A stretch of 64,000 bases of DNA, from assembly GCF_021869535.1 (NCBI RefSeq), contig NW_026262668.1, positions 9,594,348 to 9,658,347 of the forward strand, read 5' to 3'. Under the pieces are notes generated by a model, which saw only the letters and a program-made list of their open reading frames with translations, searched no databases and had not been told where the DNA came from. A program made the translations under genes and the position numbers. This stretch comes from Mytilus californianus (Eukaryota; Mollusca; Bivalvia; Mytilida; Mytilidae). Of the stretch, positions 46,318 to 60,215 are shown piece after piece (position 1 is the stretch's first letter; each line of letters opens with the position of its first letter).

Positions 46318-47931
46318 GTAAGTTACATGTGGTTCACCTTTAAAGTTATCCCTACTGCAAGTTTCCATATGAACAGGAAGTTTATCTGACAACTGACTAA
46401 TCTTCCCAATGAAGGTTAACGTTATACCATTTATATAACATGTAATGTTTTGGAGATTTTGCTCATCACATGATGACTTGATTGTCCATCATGAAATATA
46501 TATAAAAAAAAACTGAAACCAGAATCCACCTTAACCATTAATGTTGACTTCACCTGAAAAAATCCTATGAAGTTAAAGCTTGTGATTTTTTTCTCATAAA
46601 GCAACATGGATATCGTTACTATAAATAGAACATAAAATAGAAAAAATGGTTTGTATTTACAGCTGTACCTGTAAAATATTAATCTGGTTTCTTATTAACA
46701 GTTATGTAACAATCTATAGTGACATACAAGCTGTGAGTTTTGTTCTGCTGATCAACTTCAGACCTATTTATAGCCCTTAGAAATAAAACAAATCATGAAA
46801 TTAAGTTTTTATCAGCCAACATATCTGATATTGAACTTAAACTTCTAGTACATAGTTGTGTAATTAGAAGTAGTAGATTAAATTTGAGTTTCATTTCATT
46901 TCACTTATAAGGATCAATTGAAGAACAAAAGATACTGATGACAATACACAATAAAATCATACCACAAAAAACCCCCACTTAATTTGACATTACAGAATAC
47001 CACATTCTTCTTCTTACAAATTATACTCATTGTGGAATCTAAAAATGTCATTATTAAGTTAGATTTTTTGTTTGAAAATTACATCATCCAAATGTGCAGG
47101 TCAACATATTTCATAAAAATATTTCATTTGTTTATCAGGTTAGAAAAGTTGCTATTAAGTCATCTGTTCCATCAAACTCAACAATCTCAGGTGTTTGTCT
47201 GTTTTAGATAACCTTTTTTACAGCTTAATTGGCAATTTCCACAGAAAAATAAGTTAACAATTAATTATTGATTTTTCAAAATGCACAAACAAAACTGTTG
47301 AACCAGATAATTGGAGTTGTTTGTCACATAGAATATGATGCTGTTTCCTCCTGTTACGATTACATTCCTTCTTCACGGGATATAATATGTCTTTGATGAA
47401 AACTGCATCTATGGTTTAATTTGAAGACATTAATGAGTGATGGCTTTTACATTCTAAAACAGATCGCCTTCCAAAGCTTTGTAAAGGGAGATAATTAATC
47501 TGTTATCATCGATAACTGTATGTCAATCACATTGGGAATATCATATTATATTTTTAGAAATTTCATTATTGTTAGAAGCACAATATAAATTGAAAGAAAT
47601 GTAGCCATAACGAAACAATAATAGAGGTACCGATCGAGATTAGAATCAGCAAGACATCGTTGATAAAATGTTTTTTAGTCTCATGTCGTTTTCCAATCAG
47701 TTGCCGTGATATTGAATACATAGAAACCCAGGCCTGTAAACAAATTAATGTTAGATTCCCATTCATTTTGTTAGTTAGAAATGACAGATGACATAAAGCT
47801 GTAGAATTGGATTTTCCAGAGATTTGTTACTTTATTTTGGAAATAATGATAACTGAGACAATTAAGTATACATGGTCATCTTCTTTCATATGGGTTGTAA
47901 CGTGTAGGTGTACAAATAGTTTAATTTTAAA

Positions 47932-48060
47932 AATAAGAAGATCTGGTATAAAAGCCAATGAGACAATTCTGTACCAGAGACCAATGACATAGAAGTTAAA
48001 CACCTGTAGGTCACTGTACAGTCTTCAACAATGAGCAAAACCCATACTGCATAGTCAGCC
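47932..48060 (+). repeat. SINE-like GATGTGG repeat
   Basis: Carries AAGAAGATCTGGTATAAAAG, CAGAGACCAATGACATAGAA, CTTCAACAATGAGCAAAACC and ATACTGCATAGTCAGCC in the same order as the 63362-63540 copy. Confidence 0.8.
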
Positions 48061-48844
48061 TATATATTTCGTTAATTTTTGTCCCCTTACATGTTTTACT
48101 TTGTGTTTTTTCATTTACCTATCCTAAATACCCTTATGCTATTGTCCAGAGTTAAAATTCATAAAAAAAAATATAACTTTGTTGATATATCTGGATAAAA
48201 CTTTAGTGTATAAATGAACAGTAATGGTCAGTGTGCAGAAGTGACCCTTGTCAAATTTTATATTCATGAAAAACTAGCTATGATTTAATAAAAAAAATAA
48301 AGTACCCAGAATAAATTTTTTTAAATGCATTTTATAAAAGTGAAAATTATTTGCTATTAGCAGATAGTTTTGTTTGATTTATAAAAAACGCTCAAAAAAC
48401 ATAACAGATTTATTACTCATCTTGCAACACAATTATTTGACCTCATTTGGGTCCATTTGCATGCAACATATAGTTTGACCCTTAGTTCGAGATGGGTTGT
48501 GCATAATGCTCAGCATGTTCAGTTATTTAAAAGAAAAATATGTTAAAGTGAAAAGTGATACAAGGAAGACACTAGGAAGAACCATTACTTCGATGGATTT
48601 GGCCCACAAAAATTTATTCTTATATATATACACATAAAATGATGATTTAGATATTTTCTAATGTATATGACATGAAAACAAACAGACCAAGAAATATGGT
48701 CATTATACTAATGCAAGTAATCATGCATTGCTTATTGCTTTTGTAATTCTGGTTAATATTTTAATATGTTATGAATCAAATTAGTTTGAGTCAATTCTGT
48801 GGTTATGAATTCGGCATTTAATTTCCTTTATAGGTACAGTTGAA

Positions 48845-51800
48845 AATCTAAGCAGGGAACATCATATATGTGTAGATAAAATGTATCATAATCTAAGCAG
48901 GGGACATCTTATATGTGTAGATAAAATATATCATAATCTAAGCAGGGAACATCATATATGTGTAGATAAAATGTATCATAATCTAAGCAGGGGACATCTT
49001 ATATGTGTAGATAAAATATATCATAATCTAAGCAGGGAACATCTTATATGTGTAGATAAAATGTATCATAATCTAAGCAGGGAACATCTTATATGTGTAG
49101 ATAAAATGTATCATAATCTAAGCAGGGGACATCTTATATGTGTAGATAAAATGTATCATAATCTAAGCAGGGGACATCTTATATGTGTAGATAAAATATA
49201 TCATAATCTAAGCAGGGGACATCTTATATGTGTAGATAAAATATATCATAATCTAAGCAGGGAACATCTTATATGTGTAGATTAAATGTATCATAATCTA
49301 AGCAGGGGACATCTTATATGTGTAGATAAAATGTATCATAATCTAAGCAGGGGACATCTTATATGTGTAGATTAAATGTATCATAATCTAAGCAGGGAAC
49401 ATCTTATATGTGTAGATAAAATGTATCATAATCTAAGCAGGGGACATCTTATATGTGTAGATAAAATGTATCATAATCTAAGCAGGGGACATCTTATATG
49501 TGTAGATAAAATGTATCATAATCTAAGCAGGGAACATCTTATATGTGTAGATAAAATGTATCATAATCTAAGCAGGGGACATCTTATATGTGTAGATTAA
49601 ATGTATCATAATCTAAGCAGGGAACATCTTATATGTGTAGATAAAATATGTCATAATCTAAGCAGGGAACATCTTATATGTGTAGATAAAATGTATCATA
49701 ATCTAAGCAGGGAACATCTTATATGTGTAGATTAAATGTATTATAATCTAAGCAGGGAACATCTTATATGTGTAGATAAAATATATCATAATCTAAGCAG
49801 GGGACATCTTATATGTGTAGATAAAATGTATCATAATCTAAGCAGGGGACATCTTATATGTGTAGATAAAATGTATCATAATCTAAGCAGGGAACATCTT
49901 ATATGTGTAGATAAAATGTATCATAATCTAAGCAGAGAACATCTTATATGTGTAGATAAAATGTATCATAATCTAAGCAGGGAACATCTTATATGTGTAG
50001 ATAAAATGTATCATAATCTAAGCAGGGAACATCTTATATGTGTAGATAAAATGTATCATAATCTAAGCAGGGAACATCCTATATGTGTAGATAAAATATA
50101 TCATAATCTAAGCAGGGAACATCTTATATGTGTAGATAAAATGTATCATAATCTAAGCAGGGAACATCTTATATGTGTAGATAAAATGTATCATAATCTA
50201 AGCAGGGAACATCTTATATGTGTAGATAAAATGTATCATAATCTAAGCAGGGAACATCTTATATGTGTAGATAAAATGTATCATAATCTAAGCAGGGAAC
50301 ATCTTATATGTGTAGATTAAATGTATCATAATCTAAGCAGGGAACATCTTATATGTGTAGATAAAATGTATCATAATCTAAGCAGGGGACATCTTATATG
50401 TGTAGATAAAATGTATCATAATCTAAGCAGGGGACATCTTATATGTGTAGATAAAATGTATCATAATCTAAGCAGGGGACATGTTATATGTGTGATAAAA
50501 TGTATCATAATCTAAGCAGGGGACATCTTATATGTGTAGATAAAATATATCATAATCTAAGCAGGGAACATCTTATATGTGTAGATAAAATGTATCATAA
50601 TCTAAGCAGGGAACATCTTATATGTGTAGATAAAATATATCATAATCTAAGCAGGGAACATCTTATATGTGTAGATAAAATGTATCATAATCTAAGCAGG
50701 GAATATCTTATATGTGTAGATAAAATGTATCATAATCTAAGCAGGGAACATCTTATATGTGTAGATAAAATGTATCATAATCTAAGCAGAGGACATCTTA
50801 TATGTGTAGATAAAATGTATCATAATCTAAGCAGGGAACATCTTATATGTGTAGATAAAATATATCATAATCTAAGCAGGGAACATCTTATATGTGTAGA
50901 TAACATGTATCATAATCTAAGCAGAGGACATCTTATATGTGTAGATAAAATGTATCATAATCTAAGCAGGGGACATCTTATATGTGTAGATAAAATATAT
51001 CATAATCTAAGCAGGGAACATCTTATATATGTAGATAAAATGTATCATAATCTAAGCAGGGAACATCTTATATGTGTAGATAAAATATATCATAATCTAA
51101 GTAGGGGACATCTTATATGTGTAGATAAAATGTATCATAATCTAAGCAGGGGACATCTTATATGTGTAGATAAAATATATCATAATCTAAGCAGGGGACA
51201 TGTTATATATGTAGATAAAATATATCATAATCTAAGTAGGGGACATCTTATATGTGTAGATAAAATGTATCATAATCTAAGCAGGGGACATCTTATATGT
51301 GTAGATAAAATATATCATAATCTAAGCAGGGAACATCTTATATATGTAGATAAAATGTATCATAATCTAAGCAGGGAACATCTTATATGTGTAGATAAAA
51401 TATATCATAATCTAAGTAGGGGACATCTTATATGTGTAGATAAAATGTATCATAATCTAAGCAGGGGACATCTTATATGTGTAGATAAAATATATCATAA
51501 TCTAAGCAGGGGACATGTTATATATGTAGATAAAATATATCATAATCTAAGCAGGGGACATGTTATATGTGTAGATAAAATGTATCATAATCTAAGCAGG
51601 GGACATCTTATATATGTAGATAAAATATATCATAATCTAAGCAGGGGACATGTTATATGTGTAGATAAAATATATCATAATCTAAGCAGGGGACATCTTA
51701 TATGTGTAGATAAAATGTATCATAATCTAAGCAGAGAACATCTTATATGTGTAGATAAAATATATCATAATCTAAGCAGGGAACATCTTATATGTGTAGA

Positions 51801-51992
51801 TAAAATGTATCATAATCTAAGCAGGGAACATCTTATATGTGTAGATTAAATGTATCATAATCTAAGCAGGGAACATCTTATATGTGTAGATAAAATGTAT
51901 CATAATCTAAGCAGGGAACATCTTATATGTGTAGATAAAATGTATCATAATCTAAGCAGGGAACATCTTATATATGTAGATAAAATGTATCA
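48845..51992. repeat. 45-bp minisatellite, about 70 copies (3.15 kb)
   Basis: The monomer includes AATCTAAGCAGGGAACATCT then TATATGTGTAGATAAAATG and TATCAT. All units are 45 bp except one of 44 bp near 50490, which lost an A in TGTAGATAA. Because 45 is divisible by 3 and one frame of the monomer is open, the plus strand shows long frames of a 15-residue repeat, YHNLSREHLICVDKM (longest 453 codons, 50488-51849). Six units carry the same A-to-T change (GATTAA) that stops this frame. A seven-unit block of 315 bp is duplicated at about 51016 and 51331. Its position in MOCOS intron 4, the shared stops and the indel argue that it is non-coding. Confidence 0.96.
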
Positions 51993-52521
51993 AACTATAT
52001 ATACATTATGTTAACCAGTGCTTTTTTACTGGAGCCCAATATACATTGTATATAAGCTTACAATATTTTGCAAGTATCGGTCAGTGAAAATTTGAAATTA
52101 AAAGACAAATTAAGAGGTAACTATCCTACCTGTCAACCACTGACAGGGAATATGCAGGTCCATGACCTGCATTGAGAAAAAAAATATCCAATCATAATGG
52201 ATACCATTTATTTTCAGTAATAGTTAAGTATTAAGAGAGCAGATTATTTTCCATTTAAAACAAATTCCTATTTTTTAAAAATATTCACAAGGGTTAATAA
52301 GGTCCTTTCACCTTCCCTGAAGAAACCGTTTTATTTGTTCTGATTTTTTTTCTTTAAATTTTTTCTGAATGTTGTTTTTGCTTTCCCAAGGTCAATAACA
52401 AATTTGATATCTCACCATTTTAAACCAAACAGTTCTCTTTGTAATAGTTATCTCCCCTAACATCCTATTTTTGTTGTTGTCAGATACCCACTGAATCCAA
52501 AACGGTAATTGAAAAATTGAT

Positions 52522-52790
52522 TTTTTATGCCCCACCGTCACCGGAGGGGGCATTAAGTGTTACCCTTATACATCCCAAAATTGGTTTCCATTCTCTAACT
52601 TGAGTTTGTCTCAACCAAATGTTATGAAACTTATACACAATGCTTATTACCACATAACAAAGATCCAGTTTGAATTTGGGTGGCGTCACTTATTCCGTTC
52701 TCGAGTTATGCCCTTTTATAACATTATATGCAAATGTTGGCATCATCTGTGTCCCATGGACACATTCTCCATATATTTAATTTTAAGACA
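52522..52790 (+). mobile_element. ATGCCCCC-family element, short plus copy
   Basis: Starts TTTTTTATGCCCCACCGTCA with GGAGGGGGCAT, has one core unit (CAACCAAATGTTATGAAACT), and ends with the hairpin TGTGTCCCATGGACACA and TTCTCCATATATTT. Confidence 0.8.
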
Positions 52791-53254
52791 AATCCTCAGG
52801 GTGGTTTTGGTCAATTTTGCAATCCAGCAATGTCTAATTGGAGTTATTTTCCCTTCCTTACTTTACTACACATATATTGTTGTAACACATAAAGCCTTAA
52901 AGGCCTAGATTCTTTTAAATCAAGATCCATGGCAATAGGATAACTTTGAAATTGAGGTCAAATGTTATGGTCACTTTTTAACTTTAACCATTACTTCACT
53001 TGTTTTCAAATCTCCTCTGCAACTATTAAGGAGATATATGTATAAAAGAACTAGTGCAAAATATTTTTAATATATATTTAAAATGCAGATTTTTGTTTGA
53101 TGTATAAACCCTCTGTCCCTGATTTGTCCCTTTATATGGCAGTAGATAAATGATACTTGTTTGTTAGACAATTACTCTCTGTCCATTAATAAAATTTAAT
53201 TACAATTTTGTCCTGTATGTTAATCAGGGGAAATAATAAATATTGTTTTTGTTC

Positions 53255-53640
53255 TTAGTTATGGTAGTTAGTTATCCTGAGTTATGGTAGTAAGTTGTTC
53301 TGGGTTATGGTAGTTAGTGATCCTGAGTTATGGTAGTTAGTTATCCTGAGTTATGGTAGTTATCCTGAGTTATGGTAGTTAGTTGTCCTGAGTTATGGTA
53401 GTTAGTGATCCTGGGTTATGGTAGTTAGTTGTCCTGAGTTATGGTAGTTAGTTATCCTGAGTTATGGTAGTTGTCCTGAGTTATGGTATTTAGTGATCCT
53501 GAGTTATGGTAGTTAGTTGTCCTGAGTTATGGTAGTTAGTTATCCTGAGTTATGGTAGTTGTCCCGAGTTATGGTAGTTAGTTGTTCTGAGTTATGGTAG
53601 TTATCCTAAGTTATGGTAGTTAGTTGTCCTGATTTCGTGG
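53255..53640. repeat. 23-bp minisatellite with 19-bp variants, about 17 copies
   Basis: Monomer GAGTTATGGTAGTTAGTTATCCT, with GTTGTCCT and GTGATCCT variants. Units lacking the second TTAG (19 bp) recur at intervals. Confidence 0.93.
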
Positions 53641-53800
53641 GTATAGGTAAACCACAAACTTAAATATTCAACCAAGTTACAAATGTTCTAAAGTTGTGTA
53701 TGCAGACTTTGGCAAAACCACTAAATCAAATGTGTATGAAAGTTCAAAGTTTCCTCAATCTATGAAAATTGGTACCCACAAAAATAAATGATGAGTGTCC
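53626..53800. mobile_element. Foldback MITE, partial
   Basis: TTTCGTGGGTATAGGTAAAC at the left and GAAAATTGGTACCCACAAAA with ATAAATGATGAGTG at the right correspond to the arms of the elements at 38131-38325 and 44920-45136. The outer left end is missing. Confidence 0.6.
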
Positions 53801-53967
53801 AAATTATAGGTTCAAAAGATTGTGTAGCCTAAATATCATAGTTCAATTTTTGTTAAAATTTAAGGTTTAAATTTGGGAATTACATGAATCAGATTTTATT
53901 TCACAATGTAACTTCACTTTAGACTACAAAAAGATATGAAGTATCTTAAATTAAAGGTCCAACAGGT

Positions 53968-55600
53968 TTTTATACGACCACAAAAATGGTCTTATATTGG
54001 TATGACGTTGGCGTCGTTGTCGTCGTCCGAAGACACATTAGTTTTCGCACTCTAACTTTAGTTTAAGTGAATGGATCTCTATGAAATTATACCATAAGGT
54101 TCAATACCACAAAAGGAAGGTGGGGATTGATTTTGTGGGTTATGGTACCAACAGTTAAGGAATGAGGGGCCAAAAAGGGGCCAAAAATAAGCATTTTTGT
54201 AACTTCCAGACATAACTTGTGTGTAAGTGTATGGATCTCTCTGACATTGTACCACAAGGTTCCAAATCACAAAGGGAATGCTGGGATTGATTTTGGGGGT
54301 AATTGCCTCCAAATTTTAGGAATTAGGGGCCAAAAAGGGGCAAAAAACAAGCATTTTTATAGTTTCATGACAATAACTTGTGTGTAAGTGTATGGATCTC
54401 TCTGACATTGTATCACAAGGTTCCATATTACAAAGGGAATGCTGGGATTGATTTTGGGGGTAATTGCCTCCAAATTTTAGGAATTAGGGGCCAAAAAGGG
54501 GCAAAAAACAAGCATTTTTATAGTTTCATGACAATAACTTGTGTGTAAGTGTATGGATCTTTATGAAATTGTACTACAAGGTTCCATATCACAAAGGGAA
54601 AGTTGGAATTGAGTTTGGGGGTAATTGCCTCCAAATTTTAGGAATTAGGGGCCAAAAAGGGGCAAAAAAACAAGCATTTTTCTAGCTTCATGACAATAAC
54701 TTGTGTGTAAGTGTATGGATCTTTATGAAATTGTACTACAAGGTTCCATATCACAAAGGGAAAGCTGGAATTGAGTTTGGGGGTAATTGCCCAAAAAGTT
54801 TAGGAATGAGGGGCCAAAAAGGGGCCAAAAATAAGCATTTTTCTAGTTTCCAGACAATAACTTGTGTTCAAGTGTATGGATCTCTCTGAAATTGTACTGC
54901 AAGGTACCATACCACAAAGGGAAGGCTGGGATTGATTTTGGGGGTAATTCCCTGCAAATTTTAGGAATTAGGGGCCATAAAAGGGCAAAAAAACAAGCAT
55001 TTTTCTAGTTTCAGGACAATAACTTGTGTGTAAGTGTATGGATCTTTATGAAATTGTACTGCAAGGTTCCATATCACAAAGGGAAAGCTGGGTTTGAGTT
55101 TGGGGGTAATTACCCTTAACGTTTAGGAATTTGGGGCAAAAAAACAAGCTTTTTTCTAGTTTCCAGACAATAACTTGTGTTCAAGTGTATGGATCCCTCT
55201 GAAATTGTACTGCAAGGTACCATACCACAAAGGGAAGGCTGGGATTGAGTTTGGGGGTGATGAATCATAAGGGAGTTCAAAAAATTTGGGGGGGATTTTT
55301 TTTTCATTTTTTTTCTTTAAAATTTTCCATTTTAAATTGGTTATTTCTGATTTATATATAAAAGCAAATAATTATGATATGGTTTGAATAGGTAAATTAA
55401 AAATTTTTAAGTTCTTAGACCACTTTCATTCTGTGTCAGAAACCTATGCTGTGTCAGAAACCTATGCTGTGTCAAATATTTAATTACAATCCAAATTCAG
55501 TGCTGTATCAAGCTTGAATGTTGTGTCCATACTTGCCCCAACTGTTCAGGATTCGACCTCTGCGGTCGTATCAAGCTGCGCCCCAGCGGAGCATTTTATT
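53968..55600 (+). mobile_element. ATACGACCGCA-family element, plus copy (1.63 kb)
   Basis: Starts TTTTTATACGACCACA, has about seven tandem units of about 160-170 bp (GACAATAACTTGTGTGTAAG markers), a G/T-rich patch (55288-55312), a tail with GTGTCAGAAACCTATGCTGT, and ends GCGGTCGTATC, the hairpin GCTGCGC..GCGGAGC and ATTTTATT. Frames such as 54079-54312 are products of the repeat unit. Confidence 0.88.
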
Positions 55601-55604
55601 TTTT

Positions 55605-56355
55605 ACTAGATTTTATAGTTGAATTTTTAAAGGAGATGTGGGGTCATGGTTAAAGGGTACATAGTTTGGCCCACTGTGGATACAACTTCAAAGAATATTT
55701 CAGAAGGAAATATGCCACAATACAGGTCAACACCATGTGACAAACGAAATATTTTTAATGCAAATAATAGGCAGAGCTGTCTGTGTGGCATTTGTCTACT
55801 TTAACCACAATTTTTCGTTAACTTCAAATTACCAGAAATTTCTGCATTATTATTTTAATTTTTGTTACAGTCAAGCAAAACACATGAACAATCAGAAATT
55901 CTTGATTTTATTCATTAATTTTCAAATTTCTCCGGAAAGTGCTATGAAACTACAAATAAAAGTTTTTCTTTGTAGTACGTATTAATGACTGAGATTCCTT
56001 TAACAAAGATTAATCATTTCGTGCTGATTTGGTCATATATTTGGTGACATTTGACCCCATTTATAGCTATGGGAAATCAGGTTTACATCTTTTTCTGAAA
56101 ATCCTAGGTCTATCTGACCCTTTAACATTTCAAGAATAATATGTAAAGTCCTATTGTATGATTTTATTGTATCATTTAAAAAAAACAGTAAAAAAGGCAA
56201 TTCTTGATTCTTAGTAAACCTTTTTAGACCAAATCTTTCCAACATATGGAGGAAGGATGATAATGTGAGTGAGTGGCTACCAAGATACCTCATTTGGTGC
56301 CGATTATAGCCATAATGTATTATAGAATTCTGTTGAACCATTTGGGAAATCATAT
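55605..56355. other. No confirmed gene
   Basis: Contains a 106-codon minus frame (56033-56353) and an 82-codon plus frame (55737-55985). Neither has a recognisable domain, and nothing about their sequence or flanks supports either as a gene. Confidence 0.35.
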
Positions 56356-57626
56356 TTTTAGCTCACCTGGCCCAAAGGGCCAAGTGAGCTTTTCTCATCA
56401 CTTGGCGTCCGTCGTCCTTAAACTTTTACAAAAATCTTCTCCTCTGAAACTACTGGGCCAAATTTAACCAAACTTGGCCAATATCATCATTAGGGTATCT
56501 AGTTTAAAAAATGTGTCCGGTGACCCGGCCAACTAACCAAGATGGCCGCCATGGCTAAAAATAGAACATAGGGATAAAATGTAGATTTTGGCTTATATCT
56601 CTGAAACCAAAGCATTGAGAGCAAATCTGACAAGAGGTAAAAATGTTTATTAGCTCAAGATCTATCTGCCCTGAAATTTTCAGATGAATCGGACAACCCG
56701 TTGTTAGGTTGCTGCCCCTGAATTAATAATTTTAAGGAAATTTTGCCTTATTTGGTTATTATCTTGAATATTATTATAGATAGAGATAAACTGTAAACAG
56801 CAATAATGTTCAGCAAAGTAAGTTCTACAAATAAGTCAACATGACCAAAATGGTCAGTTGACCCCTTAAGGAGTTATTGCTCTTTTATAGTCAATTTTTA
56901 ACAATTTTTCGTAAATTTTTGTTATCTTTTACAATCTTCTCCTCTGAAACTACTAAGATGAATTTAACTAAAGTTGTAAACAATCATCATTAGGGTATGT
57001 AGTTTAAAAATTGTGTTTGATGACCCCACCCTCAAACCAAGATGGCCGACATGGCTAATAATAGTACATAGGGTAAAATGCAGTTTTTGGCTCATATATC
57101 TAAACCCAAAGCATTTCTAGTAAATCTTTCAAAAACAAAATTGTTCATTAGGTCAAGATCTATCTGCCCTTAAATTTTCAGACCATTCAGGCAACCCGTT
57201 GTTGGGTTGCTGCCCCTGAATTGGTAATTTTTAGAAATTTTTTCAGCTTTTGGTTATTATCTTGAATATTATCATAGATAGAGATAAACTGTAAAGAGCA
57301 ATAATGTACAGCAAAGTAAGCCATACAAATAAGTCACATGACCAAAATGGTCAATTGACCCCTTAAGGAGTTATTGCCCTTTATAATAAATTTTTAACAA
57401 TTTTCATAAATTTTGTAAATTTTTACAAAATAATTTCCACTGAAACTACAGGGCCAAGTTCATTATAGATAGAGATAATTGTAAGCATCAAGAATGTTCA
57501 GTAAAGTAAGATCTACAAACACATCACCATCACCAAAACACAATTTTGTCATGAATCCACCTGTGTCCTTTGTTTAATATGCACATAGACCAAGGTGAGC
57601 GACACAGGCTCTTTAGAGCCTCTAGT
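56356..57626 (+). mobile_element. AGCTCACC-family element, complete copy (1.27 kb)
   Basis: Starts TTTTTAGCTCACCTGGCCC with a strong hairpin (GGCCCAAAGGGCC inside AGCTCAC..GTGAGCT). It has two core units of about 450 bp, each with an AACCAAGATGGCCG motif (56527, 57037), then AGGTGAGC (complement of the 5' GCTCACCT), the hairpin GGCTCTTTAGAGCC and the end TCTAG. ATATT flanks both ends and may be a target duplication. Confidence 0.88.
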
Positions 57627-58094
57627 TATATTCTTCCATGAAATTTGCAAGGCTGATATATAAACTGAATTGACTGGAATAATGATTGAAAGTTTTTATT
57701 TTTTGGTTCAGTTCAGGTGAAGAAAAAAAACAATTCTTAATTAAAAATGATTGGTCAACATTCAGATTTTTAAAAAATGTGACTGTTAGAACTTACCATA
57801 CTTGAGATTGTTGAGGAAGCTTTATTTGTTCAAACAATAAATTGTACAAGAAAAATAATCTTTAAGTTTGTAGTATATTTTGTGAAAAGAGCTGCTGAAT
57901 AGGCTTTGTAGTGTTGTTAAGCTAAGACATATATATTAGGTAGATTGTTAGTTTACTGTACTAGCTTGCACTGGAATTTGACATAAAGGCAGTTGTATAA
58001 CTATCAATGTAATATCAGAAAACATTATTTAATAGAAAAACAGATTTTGGAAAGTTTTGGATGGAAAAAGTTTGTTTTGTAATGAATTTTAAAA

Positions 58095-58303
58095 ACTGCA
58101 TATTCAGAAATTATTGCAATGTTGTTATTAATGCCAAAAATGCAACAGTATCAGGTTTGCAAAGATAAAAACTCACATCTATAATTTAAGTAGTGGTATT
58201 CCTTTATAAAATTTTTGCAATAACATGAATTAGATTTGGCATTTTTGCCAGTAGTCCAGGATTTGCAGTAATAAATGCATGCATTAGTTTCTGAATTTAC
58301 AGT
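58095..58303. mobile_element. Foldback MITE, 209 bp
   Basis: Inverted ends ACTGCATATTCAGAAATTAT (58095-58114) and the matching ATGCATTAGTTTCTGAATTT then ACAGT (58277-58303). Same family as 6649-6749. It underlies most of the 93-codon minus frame 58151-58432. Confidence 0.7.
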
Positions 58304-58619
58304 ATGTTCAGCACTCCTTTTTAAGTTTCTTGTGTAGATAAGGTACTTAGAATAATAAAAATAGGCTACTTTTCCAGTCTCCACAAGTCCTGAGGATAGT
58401 TTCTTATATCTATCAATGTATGGAGGAGGCATGGTAAATTCAGTTAACTTGTGAAGTATTGATTTTTGTCACTATTTTCTCATGAAAATCTAATTAAACT
58501 ATTTTCAGCTGACTAATATTTGCTGATTAAATTTTTTCTGCTTCTCTAAGAATGACTTGCCTCGTAGGTATCTATATATCTATTTACTTTGTAATGAATT
58601 AATCATTGATTCTTTATAG

Positions 58620-58668
58620 AATTATTGAGCTTCTGAAAGCCAAAGTAGATGAAGCAGACATGTTATAG
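58620..58668 (+). CDS. Candidate terminal exon (IIELLKAKVDEADML-stop)
   Basis: After the acceptor TTGATTCTTTATAG (ending 58619), one base plus 15 codons read IIELLKAKVDEADML and then TAG. The phase (two bases needed upstream) equals that left by MOCOS exon 4, so splicing would give SLSER-IIELL... and a truncated product. The residues do not match the expected MOCOS continuation. It could be an alternative last exon, an exon of another gene, or chance. Confidence 0.2.
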
Positions 58669-58915
58669 ATAATTGAAAATGCTTTTAATTTGGTGAACAA
58701 AAAAAATGGGAGTATGGTGTTAAGAGTTCATGTGATTTAGGATTTCACAAGCAATTTTCATGTACTCTTAATAGTAAGCTCCAGACTGACCAAATTCTGG
58801 ACAGGGAATGAAAGCATGATTATTAAATAGGTCCAGGACTTCCTAGTTAAATTTCTGATAGGCCTAAAATACATTTTGCCAGAAAATTTGTACATATGAT
58901 TTTTAATTGAAATGG

Positions 58916-59487
58916 TTTTTATGCCCCCGCCATAGCGGAGGGGGCATTAAGATTTACCCTTGTCCATCCGTTCCGTTCTCTAACTTTAGTTTGCCTCAAC
59001 CAAATGTTATAAAACTTATAAACAATGCTTATTACCACAAAACACAGATCAAGTTTGAATTTTGTTGGTGTCACTTTAACAGTTCTAGAGGTATGCCCGT
59101 TTCCAAATGGAAAAATTGCTGAATTTTTCGTTTCATGCTCTCGAACTTAAGTTAGAATCAACCAAATGTTATGAAACTTATACACAATGCTTTTACCACA
59201 AAACACAGATCAAGATTGAATTTTAGTGGTGTCACTTTTACTGTTCTATAATTATGCCCCTTTACAAATGGAAAAATTGCTGAATTTTTCGTTTCCGTTC
59301 TCTAACTTAAGTTTGCCTCAACCAAATATTATGAAACTTATACACAATACTTATTACCACAAAACTCAGATCAAGTACAAATTTGGGTATTGTTACTTTT
59401 ACCATTCTTCAGTTATGTCCCTTTATAACTTTATATGATATGCAAGCGGTGGGATCATCTGTGTCCCATGGACACATTCCCCATTTA
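58916..59487 (+). mobile_element. ATGCCCCC-family element, plus copy
   Basis: Starts TTTTTATGCCCCCGCCATAG with CGGAGGGGGCAT, has three units of about 145-155 bp (CAACCAAATGTTATAAAACT and variants), then GGTGGGATCATC, the hairpin TGTGTCCCATGGACACA and TTCCCCATTTATTT. The frames 58907-59122 and 59226-59438 are repeat units. Confidence 0.85.
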
Positions 59488-60215
59488 TTTAATCATTGCA
59501 TATTATAAATTATCCAGTTTTTTTTGGATAAAGATTATCACTTTCCAGGCTTCACCTCAATCTTTGAGAGCACAAACAACTTAGTGCAGTAAGGTGAACA
59601 TTCTTTTGATCATATCCATGTTCATGTCGAGCAATTTATTATTGATATATAAATTCAAATTTTCAAGTAACAAAATGATGTGTATATGTATAACCATACT
59701 CATCAAGAATTCATTATATTGAAAATTACATAAGTTGTTCAAGGTGTATAAATCTCTCTGTTCTAAAAATAAACTATAAATTGTAGCCAGAGACAAAGGA
59801 AGATAACTCCAATTCTAATACAATGTATTGCTTAAAAAGAGAGGTGGACATTCAAACTCATAAGTCAAAAATACCAAAAACTGACAATGCAATGGTTACA
59901 AAGGAGAAAGACAAACAACAGTACACAAAACACAACATAGAAAACTATTAAAGACTGTGCAACACGAACCCCACCAAAAACTGGGGTGATCTCAGGTGCT
60001 CTGGAAGGGTAAGCAGATCTGTATACAGTCACTGCTGGAATGTTGCTACATAGAAATGAAAAGTTAACAATTGAGAAGCTGAAATCATCTCTTTTGTCAT
60101 AAAGTTTTGTTTTCAACTGACCCTCATTGTCAATTTTTAGATGTAAGTCAAGATATGAGGCAGACTTAACTGTAACTGTTGTATTCTTTATCTCAAGTTG
60201 AATGAGATAGATGTT

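Noticed and set aside
47138-47190. Possible MOCOS exon 5 (LEKLLLSHLFHQTQQSQ between TTTATCAG and GTGTTT)
   Set aside because: Phase fits, but the residues do not match the expected conserved block and the donor is weak.
48881-51849. Long open frames encoding a 15-residue repeat protein
   Set aside because: Produced by a 45-bp period with one stop-free frame; interrupted by six identical stops and a one-base deletion, and located in an intron.
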